Positions 50,990 to 61,694 of a DNA stretch of 64,000 bases are shown here, piece after piece. The notes under the pieces were generated by a model, which ran no database searches, was not told the DNA's origin, and was given only the letters and a program-made list of their open reading frames with translations. A program made the position numbers and the translations under genes. Within the stretch, counting starts at the first letter, position 1; each line of letters opens with the position of its first letter. The DNA is from Branchiostoma floridae (lineage: Eukaryota > Chordata > Leptocardii > Amphioxiformes > Branchiostomatidae). Where the stretch lies: positions 426,726 through 490,725 of the forward strand of contig NW_023365723.1 in NCBI RefSeq assembly GCF_000003815.2, given 5' to 3'.

Positions 50990-51330
50990 TCAGGTCCAGA
51001 TGCTGGTGTTGACTTTCTGGTATTCCGATATTCTGGCAGTAGAGTCAAAATGCATCTTTGTCAAATGCAAGATACATACAGGCCCTTTTGTCGAGCACTT
51101 TTGAGGGGGTGCGTCTTGGTCTGGAGTGATGAGAATGATGGCAATATTCAGTACATGTGACACAGCTAGGATCATCAAATCCCCCATGTCACCAGCAAAA
51201 ACATCTCGTCGTAGGTACTGCAAAACATCAGTCTGAAAGTTCACCTCAGGCGCAAACTCTTTGTAGACATTCTCACTGTTGAGCCATTCATCCACTATTT
51301 GCAGCTCGCCGGCGTATTGCCAATGCCTCA
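50990..51330 (-). CDS. OTU-like cysteine protease domain, C-terminal part
   Basis: Reads ELQIVDEWLNSENVYKEFAP, VNFQTDVLQYLRRDVFAGDM, GDLMILAVSHVLNIAIILIT and ILHLTKMHFDST. The pattern yL.....G..GDLM..ALA..L...I.I.T.......I.L.....HYD resembles the second half of OTU-like deubiquitinase folds, where the final His is catalytic (here HFD). The half with the catalytic Cys is not seen. Possible transposon cargo; by-eye call. Confidence 0.45.
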
Positions 51331-51659
51331 TGGTCAGTATTACAGAAAGGCTCCCCAACACAGAAAAGATCTGGGAATAACATTGACAGGCATTCCTGAA
51401 ATGCTGAAAGGTGTTAATGCATTGGTTTTTTGTAGCAATTGGAACAATTGTCTTTTAATATATCCAGTAACGAGGTCGATGCAAGTCAGAAGTCTGTCTC
51501 GTAGCTTTGTCCCTGTTCTTGGCGTCCAAAGTGATGCTCGATGGCTTATCTTTTTTATCACTCGTCACCTCATTCTCTCCACTGCCGTCCGACATACCCG
51601 CAACATACGTGCATACTGTAATCCCATCGTTTTGGGCTTCAGGGTTCTGCCAATGAAGT

Positions 51660-51810
51660 GTGGGGCACCGTTACTCCACGAAGCCAATACAAAGAATTTT
51701 CAATCAGACGGCATTCTGGTTGATTGCGCTTTTTTGTGTGAAGGGGTTATATCCTACTCGTCATCGTCAATGAGCATGGCCTTCCTGCAAAACCTATTAT
51801 GGAAACGAAA
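51660..51810 (-). pseudogene. Decayed exon shared with 13.5 kb
   Basis: See 13,487-13,670. The minus strand has RKAMLIDDDE, then a stop, and THKKAQSTRMPSD. Direction and family uncertain. Confidence 0.3.
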
Positions 51811-52429
51811 AGTTAATGAAGGTTTTATACTGACTTGATCCTATTAGGTTCCATAATACAGACAGTTTTTTTTATTATTTACACCGGCAGAACGGTACAA
51901 AATCTTCATGCAACAAAAGCTTTGTGTAGGGAACAGTGGTATGTCTGAAAGTCCTTCTTTCCTCACCTTCAGATTCATTTCCATTGTCATCTAATGCAAT
52001 GTTAACTGGCTTTTGTTCTGCCCCTTGTAGTTGTTCTTGCCGTTACCGTAGCTCTTGCAACTGGCCTCACAGCATCCTGTGGTGTACTACTTACTAATAC
52101 CAAGTGAAGGTAAATGTGTACTTTTGCCTGGTCCGTGTTGGGCTTTTCAACACTTGCCGAAGTCTCATACTGGGGCATCAGCCACTGTCATTGGAGGAAG
52201 AACATGCTTAGAAAAAACTACAAAGACTAAATACAAAACTATATACATCGACTGGGATATCTTAACAAATTAAAGTGATTGGTATATATTGAGATAGACT
52301 AGTTTAGGAGCTGCATATGTACATGTAATTGCTAAAATTGTAAGAAGTCTGAAAATCCGATATCCATGGCTCAAAATAGGAGCATCTTTCTGAACGTAAT
52401 ACTTTCAGATGTACTGTTATAACTTTTTG

Positions 52430-52640
52430 TTACCGTTATATCAGCCTTAAACCTTGAAGGAAATGCCAGGTAGACATTTTTCTTCCCATCTTTTCCGAGA
52501 AACAGGACTGTACAGTCCCTGCTCGTGCCTGCTCGAACTTCTTCCACTGACTCATTGATTTTGCAGTTCATTTTTCCACCTCCAGAAGTCTCGCTGTCCA
52601 CGATTTCCGGTAGTTGGTCTGTAAATGTCTCACCTATGCT
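52430..52640 (-). CDS. Unrecognised exon (DQLPEIVDSETSGGGKMNC)
   Basis: Reads ETFTDQLPEIVDSETSGGGK, INESVEEVRAGTSRDCTVLF, GKDGKKNVYLAFPSRFKADI, then a donor ACG/GTAACA. Good composition. 51,840-52,430 and 52,650-53,170 hold no supported gene. Confidence 0.4.
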
Positions 52641-53179
52641 ACAATAAAGACCGCCCTACAATAATCGCATAACTGAAGAGACTCACTGCAATACTACAAA
52701 CCCGTTCTCGAAAAGTTTAGAAAGGAAATACACAAAAAGATTAAAAAATAATCTCTTTAACCTTGAGCTATCAAACGCCCTAAGCTTCCTGAGAAACGAA
52801 CTCTGGAAGAACTGAAGAAATGAATGATGCACTCCTCAATCCGAACGGCAGTCTGGTGTCAGTAAGCCAGGTTGTTCTGCCTCTCTAGAGCCTGACAGCG
52901 GGACAAGATTGCTGCTTCCTGGCGTGTTTTCTGAGGATAAAAGTGTGTAACGTTATCACAGTGAAAACGGTGCACATCAACAAAAAGGAAGCCTGGCAAA
53001 TACAGACTCCGCCCACGTCAACGTGCGCGTTCAGGCTGAGTAGTATAACGGACACCTCTTACAGTTTCTGGCAGCAAAAGTGAGCCAGCAAAGCAGCCTT
53101 AAACAAGAACAAAAATGTCCATATTTACCCTAGGGGTGGTGGTGTTACCCTGGTTGTTGTAATTGTTTCCATGTGTGCA

Positions 53180-53410
53180 TTTCGTTCTTTTTCGAAGCGG
53201 TTGCCAAGAGCTGGAAAATATCTCTCTCTGTCTTTGTGCAGTTCAACGTAGTCTCCATTTCCTTGATCAGTTTGCCATGCTCCGACATTGACATATTAAT
53301 TTAAACGCTGTTTTTCATTTCGTCGAGCTCTGACACGACTTTCTGCAGCTCTTCCTTGCTCATCTGCAGCTTAGCCTCCGATTCTTCCAGCCTGCCGTCG
53401 TCACGTTGAG
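53180..53410 (-). pseudogene. Coiled-coil exon with nonsense codon
   Basis: Reads RLEESEAKLQMSKEELQKVV, SELDEMKNSV, TAA, then NMSMSEHGKLIKEMETTLNC, KTERDIFQLLATASKKNEMH. Clear heptads. One stop interrupts; upstream frames (53,410-53,540) are also broken. Confidence 0.45.
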
Positions 53411-53854
53411 TTCAGACTCAAGTACCTCGTTGTTGAAACTAATCTGCTCTAAGTCGCAATTTCAACCTTGGTTGATCGCGGCTGTCTCTAACAAACTATA
53501 AAGATTTTCTTCCTCGACCTTGCCCTGACTGTCGCAGATTCCTCTGTGAAGTAAAAAAAAAACAGAACGATAATTACAGTTACAAGTAATTACAACTCAT
53601 CCACTTGTTTGTTGAGTTGATGGTATTGCTGATGTAAATGCTAATCAGATGTCACTGTGAAGGTAGTGGCTTGACCCCTGACCGCGACCTTGGAGCTTTG
53701 CCCCACTGGTGATTGATGGCATCTAGTACGTCCGCCAGCAGGTGGAGGAGCGTCATTGGCAGAAAGCTGTTGGGTTCTGGCTTTGTGAGTCTGGTGTTGT
53801 ATGCCTTAGGGGAGTATGCTGTATCAAGCAGGTTAAGGTAGTAGTCGTCCTGAC

Positions 53855-54000
53855 CTGTACCAAATCAGAATGGGACTTTAGGAAGACATCGTCCCCACTA
53901 AGGTCTACCGGTTTCTGGGGCATCTCTGCGGTCTCCCTTGCTGTAAACAGTTCCTCAATGTATTCTAAGTTTGGTTTAATGGTCATACGCACCGTGAAGC
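53855..54000 (-). CDS. Unrecognised exon (NLEYIEELFTARETAEMPQK)
   Basis: Reads MTIKPNLEYIEELFTARETA, EMPQKPVDLSGDDVFLKSHS and DLVQ, ending at ACAG/GTCAGG. Acidic. It follows the DDE remnant on the same strand. Family unknown. Confidence 0.4.
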
Positions 54001-54059
54001 AAACACATCACAGAAAGAACAAGTAAAACTTAAACTTGTCTTCTGTCTAGTCTCAAGCC

Positions 54060-54610
54060 TCTTCCCGTGCTCGCCAGCACCTCCGGTAGAAGTTTCTAAT
54101 GGTATCTAGCGCCACCGTCAGGAAGCTATCTACGATAGTCAAGGCCGGGTTTTCGGCTATAGCACCGGGTGTGCGCGACACTTGACTTTACAAGACCGAT
54201 GACCAGTTCCATCGGGTTAAAATCATAATTGTATGGTGGCAGTTTAACAATTGTTATATTAAACGGTACGAATATGGCCTGTTATTCAGCTTCGTTGTGA
54301 ATGCTGGCATTGTCCTTTACCAGATAGGTGTTTATCATGAACGGTGCTTGTAAACAGTTTTTGCATACTTAACGGTTAAAGTTTCCCTGGATCGGGAGGA
54401 CATTGACGAATCAGTCCCAACCCACAATCGCCAGCGCAGACCACTTATGTCCGGGGTTGTGTATTTTGTATTTTATTGTGAAGTCCTTCATTAGTCATGG
54501 CGTTACGTTAACTTAAGGATGGCCAGGGTGTCCTTCTAAAGGTCCAAGGTCGCTCTCGAACGCAGCTCTCATGACCTACACAGCTGTCTCCCTGTTCCTC
54601 ATCTGCAGGT
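54060..54610 (-). pseudogene. Tc1/mariner-IS630-type (DDE_3) transposase remnant
   Basis: Reads HKWSALAIVGWD, a stop, FVNVLPIQGNF, then TYLVKDNASIHNEAE, a stop, VPFNITIVKLPPYNYDFNP and MELVIGLVKSS, then a shift to ALTIVDSFLTVALDTIRNF. (V)MDNASIH and LPPYS.D.NPIE are the second and third catalytic blocks of DDE_3 transposases; both Asp residues and the Glu remain but the frame is broken at least four times. Confidence 0.65.
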
Positions 54611-54784
54611 GCAGCTTACAAGTGACGACTGCTCCACCACCTTTCTTTGCAACTTTGGGCCATGGATGGTACGACTGGACAGATGATCGACCCATACCAT
54701 AACAGATAAAGGAAAACAGAAGCAATTGAAGCAGTATATTATAGACACATGTATATTGTGGTGCTGCGTGGGTATGTCAGACAG

Positions 54785-54850
54785 CGGGGGCATGGCGGTC
54801 ACCATAGCATCCTTGGGCATGGCGGTCACCATAGCATCCTTGGCCATGGC
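54785..54850. repeat. 27-bp tandem repeat, about 2.5 units
   Basis: GGCATGGCGGTCACCATAGC plus ATCCTTG, twice and a partial third unit. In-frame on the minus strand as KDAMVTAMP, but no gene is supported. Confidence 0.7.
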
Positions 54851-55094
54851 GTTGCTTGGCTCCGGCACAACAGACATGCGAAAACCCTTCGATAGATGTG
54901 GTACCTATGCAGAGTCGATTTTTCTTAAGTTGCAGTCCGTCACAGATTTTGTATCATGGGGCCTAAACTGAAAGAGACCAGTACTCATCTTCTGCTTCAC
55001 GTGTATGTGCTCACTTAAGTGAGGGGGAGGAGTTTCTGCCCGGCTTTTGACAAGTGAACGTTTGTGTCAAGCACAGACTTCTGGTTAACCCACT

Positions 55095-55275
55095 CTGGAG
55101 GCCCAAAGTTTACCATGACCTTCTTTGCAGGCTTGAAGAATTGGACCTTCACCTGCCCTTCGTCCTCCTCACCCTCCTTGTCCTCCTGGTCTTCAATTCA
55201 GCACTTTCCCTACATAGACACAGCGGTCGGGTTCACAGGCCGCAGAACTGGAAGGATGGTTCTACCATTAATTGG
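55095..55275 (-). pseudogene. Small C-terminal module, copy 2
   Basis: Reads EPDRCVYVGKVLN, a stop and shift, then EDEGQVKVQFFKPAKKVMVN, FGPPEWVNQKSVL. Homologue of 15,385-15,540, keeping the C-terminal half. Confidence 0.4.
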
Positions 55276-55594
55276 TTTCCTTTACCCTCTGTTTTAACCC
55301 AGTTAAACCCAGACGCTCAGATCATTATTATATAGAAGTGATTACGTCAGAAGCAATGTTGCTGCTCAACATGCCCCACTTTAAAAAAACGGATATCGAT
55401 ATCAATCCCGGCTGGTTGGGTTGGTGACGAACACCGAGAAGTACGATGCTTATGGATGATGCCAGAACTTTTGGGAAGCCCTTGTGACAGATCTCGCTTC
55501 AGACATGAGCAAATACAAGAAACTATATATATGTACAGCTGTCAAAATAAATTATACAAAGAAATATGCCTTTTCAAGTATAAAGTAGTACAGT

Positions 55595-55720
55595 CCAGAT
55601 ACAATCTCTCAAACAGTAACTGGGTGGACGTAGATGAAGTCCCGCCACTACGGATTGTGGTTGTCTGGTGGTGGGTGGAGCTCATGTATTTCTCCAACTG
55701 TTTGTAAAATAGGCCCATAC
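55595..55720 (-). pseudogene. LEKYM exon, copy 3
   Basis: Reads MGLFYKQLEKYM, then the frame breaks at the same missing base as in the 43.6-kb copy, continuing as HELHPPPDNHNP in the neighbour frame. Only the second exon is present. Confidence 0.5.
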
Positions 55721-55774
55721 CCTATCAGCAGCTGTAAAAAAGGAATGATTATTTTGTGGTTTACCATAACCATC

Positions 55775-55895
55775 CATTGACAAGCGGGTGCCAGCGCATC
55801 TGTCGCTTTGGTGTAACTAAAGCTTTGGCCTGGTCGGCTAAAAATCAATATGAACTGTCAGTCTTTAAACCTTTATGCTCACTTATGTGAGATTT
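55775..55895 (-). pseudogene. RQMRWHP transposase block, copy 2
   Basis: Reads ADQAKALVTPKRQMRWHPLV, then diverges. Closely matches 29,960-30,090, including flanking non-coding DNA. Confidence 0.5.
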
Positions 55896-55951
55896 CAAAA
55901 GTTCCAGACTTTTATGACCACAGAGTCCCACAGACAGGAACCGTTTTCATC

Positions 55952-56051
55952 NNNNNNNNNNNNNNNNNNNNNNNNNNNNNNNNNNNNNNNNNNNNNNNNN
56001 NNNNNNNNNNNNNNNNNNNNNNNNNNNNNNNNNNNNNNNNNNNNNNNNNNN
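55952..56051. other. Assembly gap (100 N)
   Basis: Run of exactly 100 N, likely a gap of unknown size. Confidence 0.99.
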
Positions 56052-56192
56052 GACAATAGGTTTGATTGTAGTACCGACTCTGCTTTGCATTAACGATCAA
56101 AGACAAATCGGTTTTGATCCTACGAATAAAAACAGCATTGAAAGAGACTTTCAAACATTGTTGTTGTTGTGTTTTGTTTTGTTTCTCGACAG

Positions 56193-59100
56193 CGGCCGGG
56201 GAGAAGGCCCTGCATGAGCTGGAGTCCCTTGAAAAGAGAGTGAAGGCAAACCACCAGCTGGTCAATGGTAAGTCGACGAACACATCGTCTTGTCAATCTG
56301 GAGTCACAGAGCGGCTTGCTTGGTCTTTCAGCTTGGCAGTACTCAACCTCTTTCACACGTCACATTACTTGTCTAATTCATGGTATCAATTGCTATATTT
56401 TCTTGTGAGCCTAAATATCAGATCTGGTCAAAGTTTGTGAACGAGGAAGCATGCTTTATCAATGTGATATGTTGACGTTATTTTGTTACTCTATAATACA
56501 GATCCTGGGTTTCGTGAGCAGGCTAAAAAGGCTCTAGGTCTGGTCAAAAAAAGAGCCAGCAACATGGATGCTTCACAGAGAAAGAAAGGTTCGTCCTGCA
56601 CAATCATATTTGTAGACAATGAGTCAGGTCTTACTCGGGGCCTTCAGTAGGTCTTTCTCCTTTCAAGAACAAGACACCATAACTTGTGACGCACCTGGGC
56701 CAAATATGATAATTCTTAAAATCAAATCTAACCCCTTAAATTGTCGCTTATCCGCGTCTTGGGCTTCATTTTCCACCGTATCTGACACTCCTTCCGCGAC
56801 TTTTTGCTTTACATAGACAGATAGTTGGACAAACGCGCTTTTAGCTAAGGGCACAACCGATACGTGCTGTCTACGTGCCATAACGTGTGCAGTCTTTTGG
56901 GAACCGTAAGTGGTCCCGTACGAACTCGGAGGGAATCCGAAGGAGTTTGGAGCACGCAGACACGCCGTAAAACTTTACGTGCAGGCAAAACTTTGTGTGC
57001 CATCGGGCTGCGGATTCGCCTCCACCGCGTACGTGCCAATACGGGCGACGCGCCTGCCCTGTACAGCCTGAACGTTTACAGAAATACTTGGCGGACGTGG
57101 CCTCCCAAAAAAACGTACGGACAAATTGCACGTACGGCGGGTTGTGNNNNNNNNNNNNNNNNNNNNNNNNNNNNNNNNNNNNNNNNNNNNNNNNNNNNNN
57201 NNNNNNNNNNNNNNNNNNNNNNNNNNNNNNNNNNNNNNNNNNNNNNTATCTGAGAGTGTAGTGGTTCAACCTGTACATGTTTTTTAAGTATTGCCTTATC
57301 TTCTTATTCTAAGATCATTGTGGAGAGTCGAGATTCAGATCTAGAGATCACATATAATTAAAGACAACAAAATTACAAAGTTTTACTACGGTGTAGGGAT
57401 TTTCTAATGATCTTCTCTCACGAACGCCATGTACGCAATGGAGTTGTTCATGCACCGTGCGAGTGATTGAGTCAGTACGGTTTCATTGTTCGGCATGAAT
57501 GCATTCCGTAGCATTCTTCAACCAGATAGAAGGTAACATACATTCGCAAAATTCCACCAGGTGCCATTATATATACCGCCACCTCCAAAAACGTTGTTAT
57601 AGAGGTCTTCTTAAGATTGTATTCAACACGTAAATATTTAAATTGTATTAAATTTATTGTATTTAACATTTTGTGTTCAAGACAATCTTGGAAAGACCTC
57701 TATACCATCATTTTTTGAGGACGCGGTATTATGGCACCTGGTGGAATTATGATAGTCGATGTTAGAAGGAAACCACAAAGACAAACACGATCATTTGGAG
57801 TCTCTTCAGACCAGCCGCACGCGTTGTTTGGAAAGTCCGCGACATTTGTCCTATTCCAGTGTTCCACTCGATTCGTACAGTAAAATGGAAATGGAAAGCA
57901 AAAACGTCTAAAGAAACAGCTCTGGCTGCCGCATTGGTTGGACTACTAATTTTGTTGGAAAAGTAGGATCATCTGGTAGAATCATATGCATCACAGATCT
58001 GAGACTGGTTACGTGCAAACAAATTCTCCAATAGATATTGGCTAACAATATACATACAGTATCGCCTACGTTTATATTCCGGTCCGACGCGTTTTACACG
58101 CGATTTAATCTCCATTAAAAGTCGTGCAAATTGCGATTAAAAGTCGTGCAAATCTCGATTAAATCGCGATTGAATCTCGTGCACTAATGAGCTGTAAACG
58201 CGTGTAGCTATCTAATTAAAAAATCTCGTGTCGTCTGTAAACGCGTTTACTCCCGGCAACCCCGCTGACTCTAAACAAAAGGCTTTATTCCGACTGCCCC
58301 GCCCCTTCGTCGGGCATTTCGACGACGAAATATTTTGTTCGTTAATGAGCAGTCTTTACTTTTAGAAATTTGCATGAGACTTGTTAGTCGTCATTTTCAC
58401 GTATTTGTTGATAATTGGTGAATAATACAGTGGCTGGACAGCGCCGCGGGTGTCTGCAATATTGCCCGAAGACCGCTGACGCATTTCAGCTAAGATCGTA
58501 GAAGAAGTTTACATTTACCAAATTAGTATATCGACATTCTCTCCTGGTACCGATTGCTCAGACTGAGTTAACCCTATTTAGACCGGGGGGGCTTTTGAGG
58601 CCCGCGCTAACTTCGATGTCCTATAACGCCAGAACCGCTTACGCTAGAGCCACCAAATTTGATGAGTTTTCCTGAAATATTGTTGGCAACAATTTTAGGA
58701 AGTTTGACAAATTTTCCCTTTTTTCTTGTTGCCATGGCAACCGTTTGTTGACAGGCAGTTTTGCCAAAAATCACTATTTTTGGTTCTAACAATGTATTTT
58801 TCACATTTATTTGCTATATTGCTGCAATTTTATTACATAAATAAAATCTTATATTATCTAGCATATCTTTCATAATTATATATGCATAAATTATGCTAAT
58901 TTGATGACGTCATCAGCCCCAAATCCAAGATGGCGGACCGAATGGCCAGATCAAGAATAGCACGCTAATTATCCCTTAAAATTTGAAACTACCTAGTATT
59001 TTTTCATCAAAAACCATCTAAATGAATGAATTTAGTCTATTTCCATTGCCCTTTGTGATTATTTGTTGCAAAAAATTATTTCAAAAATTCAAGGTCTTTC

Positions 59101-60878
59101 CCAAGGGCTCTTTATTTTGCTTTCTGCCACCAATGGGCCATAGCAACATAACATACATGTAGGTATAAACATATACTCAACAGGACAATGAAATCATAAA
59201 TAATTAGACACAAGTTACAAATGAAATCAATAAAACAAGCGGCCAATTGTGCCTAAATTAAAATGAAATATGATCCATATAAGGGTAGAACCAAAATCAT
59301 AGTTATAATATTGTACAACATCGATGAACAATAGTGAAATCATAAAACCTGATAAGGACATGAACTTATAAGGAACATACAACAATAGCTCAATGAATAC
59401 ATAAATCAAAAGAACAAAAACCATACAAGGATTAGTCCTCTCAATTAGTTACGTCAAATGAAAGTAATTGCACATTGACACAAAATAAATCAAAAACATA
59501 TGGAGGACAAAGGTTAAGTAGACAAGGACGACAGAAACGGTTGTTGGTCATTGATATAGCTGTATCTTAAAGCAAAGGCCTTGTAAATAAACTTTCCAAG
59601 CTTTCTTGTCAAACTTACAGTGGGACCAGACATTAATTCCTTGAACTTGTGTGGGTCCGGTCGTGTGGCGTAATATTTTGGCAGGTGTTGTATTCTCAAA
59701 CTATTTAAAAATGGGCATTCCATTACAAAGTGATATTCATTTTCAATGATGCCTTCCTCACATAGAGGACATAATCTATTTTGCCTGTCTATATTAGTAT
59801 GCCTACCTGTTTCTATGCTTAGCCCATGTGCAGCACATCTCAGCTGTGCTAGTGCCTTTCTGTGATTAAAAACATTAATAACACTCAGATACTTTTCTGT
59901 CTTAAATCTGTCTTTGATTAAGCAATATGTGTCTAGCCTATTAGTGTTTTCAACTTCATAGTTCCATCTTTGAGTTGCCTGTAGTTTGGACCTTTTTCTA
60001 AAGATTTCAAAAAATACTTCCTTATTACTTACACCTTGGCCATACCATGCTTCTTGCAAACCATGAGAAAACAGCAGCAGCTTTACCAGGCAGCAAGGTG
60101 GTGGATATAATATGGCGGAGCCCAACACGTATCTTAGATGTGCATGACGTCATTTTTTGACGTCATATTGACGTCATTGATGTTGCTATTGGCAACGCAA
60201 GGCGTAACAAACATTCTTATTATGTTATCTGCACTTGTTGTTACATTTTTGTAGCATAACTTGAAGTTTTCTGAGAATTCCCTTTTTCCATGGGTTTGGC
60301 CAATATAATCAAATTGATGACGTCATACTTACGTCATCTTACGTCAACGTAACGTCAAACGTCATTTGTCTATTAAATATTACGTCGACATTATGTCCTA
60401 AAAATTTGGTGGCCTTACGGTACGTCGTTCAAGAGTTATAGGACTTAGAAGTGGAGGGCCTCAAAAGCCCCCCCCCCCCCGTCCAGGGATGACCAAAAAA
60501 GCCCGGTCTGAATAGGGTTAAGTTTCTATACTATATTTTGATTAGTAACTTTTTGTTTTGCTGGTGTTGTGTTGATGCTTTTTTATTTGTCACGAAATGT
60601 GCATTTCTCGATAAAATTGAACACGTTACTGCTCGTCCTCCAGCACCGTCGAAGGGGTACAGATTTACAAAACATAAACCAAGGAGCCTTCATAATCTTT
60701 GATGAAAGCTCCTTGTTTGAACATAACACAGTACGATAATGTAACTTCTCAAATCGAATGCGGATTTGTATTGGATGGGTATTAAAGCCGTTCCATTTTC
60801 GTTACAGTGGCCCGCGAAGTGGCGAAGATACTGGGGAAAATGGAAGCCCAGATGGTGTATCAAAAGCTGCATAAGTAG
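56193..60878 (+). CDS. 3' part of a plus-strand gene, three exons in phase, helical protein
   Basis: Exon a 56,193-56,267 (acceptor TTTCTCGACAG, donor AATG/GTAAGT), exon b 56,502-56,588 (acceptor CTATAATACAG, donor AAAG/GTTCGT), exon c 60,808-60,878 (acceptor CGTTACAG). Phases agree at both joins. The protein reads EKALHELESLEKRVKANHQL, NDPGFREQAKKALGLVKKRA, MDASQRKK, then VAREVAKILGKMEAQMVYQK, LHK and a stop. AATAAA follows at 60,941. Strongly alpha-helical, Lys-rich; no domain recognised. Upstream exons lie beyond the 55.95-kb gap. This is the best host-gene candidate in the window. Confidence 0.65.
57147..57246. other. Assembly gap (100 N)
   Basis: Run of exactly 100 N inside the last intron of the plus-strand gene. 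ORFs crossing it are artefacts. Confidence 0.99.
57533..57763. mobile_element. Hairpin MITE, copy 1
   Basis: Nearly the whole 230 bases form an imperfect inverted repeat: TAACAT...AATTCCACCAGGTGCCAT...TACCGCCACCTC on the left and its complement on the right, with an AT-rich centre. A second copy is at 61,464-61,694. No coding capacity. Confidence 0.7.
58572..60517. mobile_element. TTAA-flanked inverted-repeat element (piggyBac-type MITE) with a nested LINE piece
   Basis: Both ends read CCCTATT(T/C)AGACCGGG inward and both are flanked by TTAA (58,568-58,571 and 60,518-60,521). TTAA target duplications with CCC-starting ends are the piggyBac hallmark. The inverted similarity continues about 100 bases (GGGGCTTTTGAGGCCC..., CCACCAAATTT). 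TGACGTCAT repeats occur near both inner arms. No transposase inside; the middle is a LINE fragment. Confidence 0.7.
59093..60128 (-). mobile_element. LINE ORF2 C-terminal fragment and 3' UTR
   Basis: Open frame 60,128-59,514 (204 codons) reads LDTYCLIKDRFKTEKYLSVI, RKALAQLRCAAHGLSIETGR and RLCPLCEEGIIENEYHFVME, CPFLNSLR. C-x2-C-x(9)-H-x4-C with an upstream LR...H.L.IETGR is the zinc knuckle after RT in many invertebrate LINEs. No RT is present (5' truncation). The intact frame suggests a fairly young copy. Nested in the TTAA element. Confidence 0.65.
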
Positions 60879-60940
60879 AGTGACAAAGCGGTGCGTGTTG
60901 ACAAGTACTAATACAGAAATACATTGATACACTTATATCT

Positions 60941-60946
60941 AATAAA
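60941..60946 (+). terminator. Poly(A) signal
   Basis: AATAAA 63 bases after the stop codon at 60,876-60,878 of the plus-strand gene. Confidence 0.6.
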
Positions 60947-61463
60947 AGAAGACTACAGTGTACTCTATATATATTACGTGTAGCTATAATTTACTTCATG
61001 ATATTCACATGAACAATCGTTTGATGTTTCTTTATGCGGTTTATAGGTTGTCCAATCATCACCAAACGGCAAAATGTTTAAAGATTTTTTTTCTAATAAA
61101 TCTTGTTATGTTTGATTTTCTGTTCAAAACAAGAGTTTGGCGTTTCACTTTTGGCAATGATTTAGACTTACGAGGTTTTGAAAATTCAATACATTGAAAT
61201 TTGAAATTTGAAGAAGGAAAGCACGTTGAAGCCTATAGGGTAAACAGCTGAACAGTCCTTGAGAACGGAACATCTTGTACAAATTATTAAGTTTTCTCTT
61301 GTTCTTTTCTTTCCACAGTCTCAATGAAAGCAGCACAAGCGTAGAACCAGTGTGGCCGACACTAACACGCTAGTTTTAGTTCGTTCTAACAAATAAGTTG
61401 TAAACTGAGATATTCCAGGTACAGACTGCTTTGCATAGCTACAGTTTTAAATCAGGCTTACAA

Positions 61464-61694
61464 GTTACATACATTCTCATAATTTCGCCAGGTGTCATTA
61501 TACCGCCACCTCAAAAAACCTTGTTATAGAAGCCTTCTCAAGATTGTCTTCAACACCTAAATATCTGAATTCTATTACATTGAAGATATTTAACATTCGG
61601 TGTTGAAGACAATCTTGCGAAGACCTCTATATGAACGTTTTTTTGAGATGGCGGTATAATGACACCTGGTGGAATTATGAGAATGCATGTTATG
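61464..61694. mobile_element. Hairpin MITE, copy 2
   Basis: Inverted arms CATTCTCATAATTTCGCCAG...GGTGTTGAAGACAATCTTG type, about 90-100 bases each, more symmetrical than copy 1. Same family as 57,533-57,763. From 61,700 to 62,480 no gene is supported. Confidence 0.75.

Noticed and set aside
56864-57278. ORFs spanning the N gap at 57.1-57.2 kb
   Set aside because: Translations run through undefined bases; the Arg-rich composition comes from GC-rich repeat DNA.
58080-58260. Possible MITE with GTAAACGCG ends
   Set aside because: Short GCGTTTTAC-like words near both sides but no convincing long inverted repeat or second copy.
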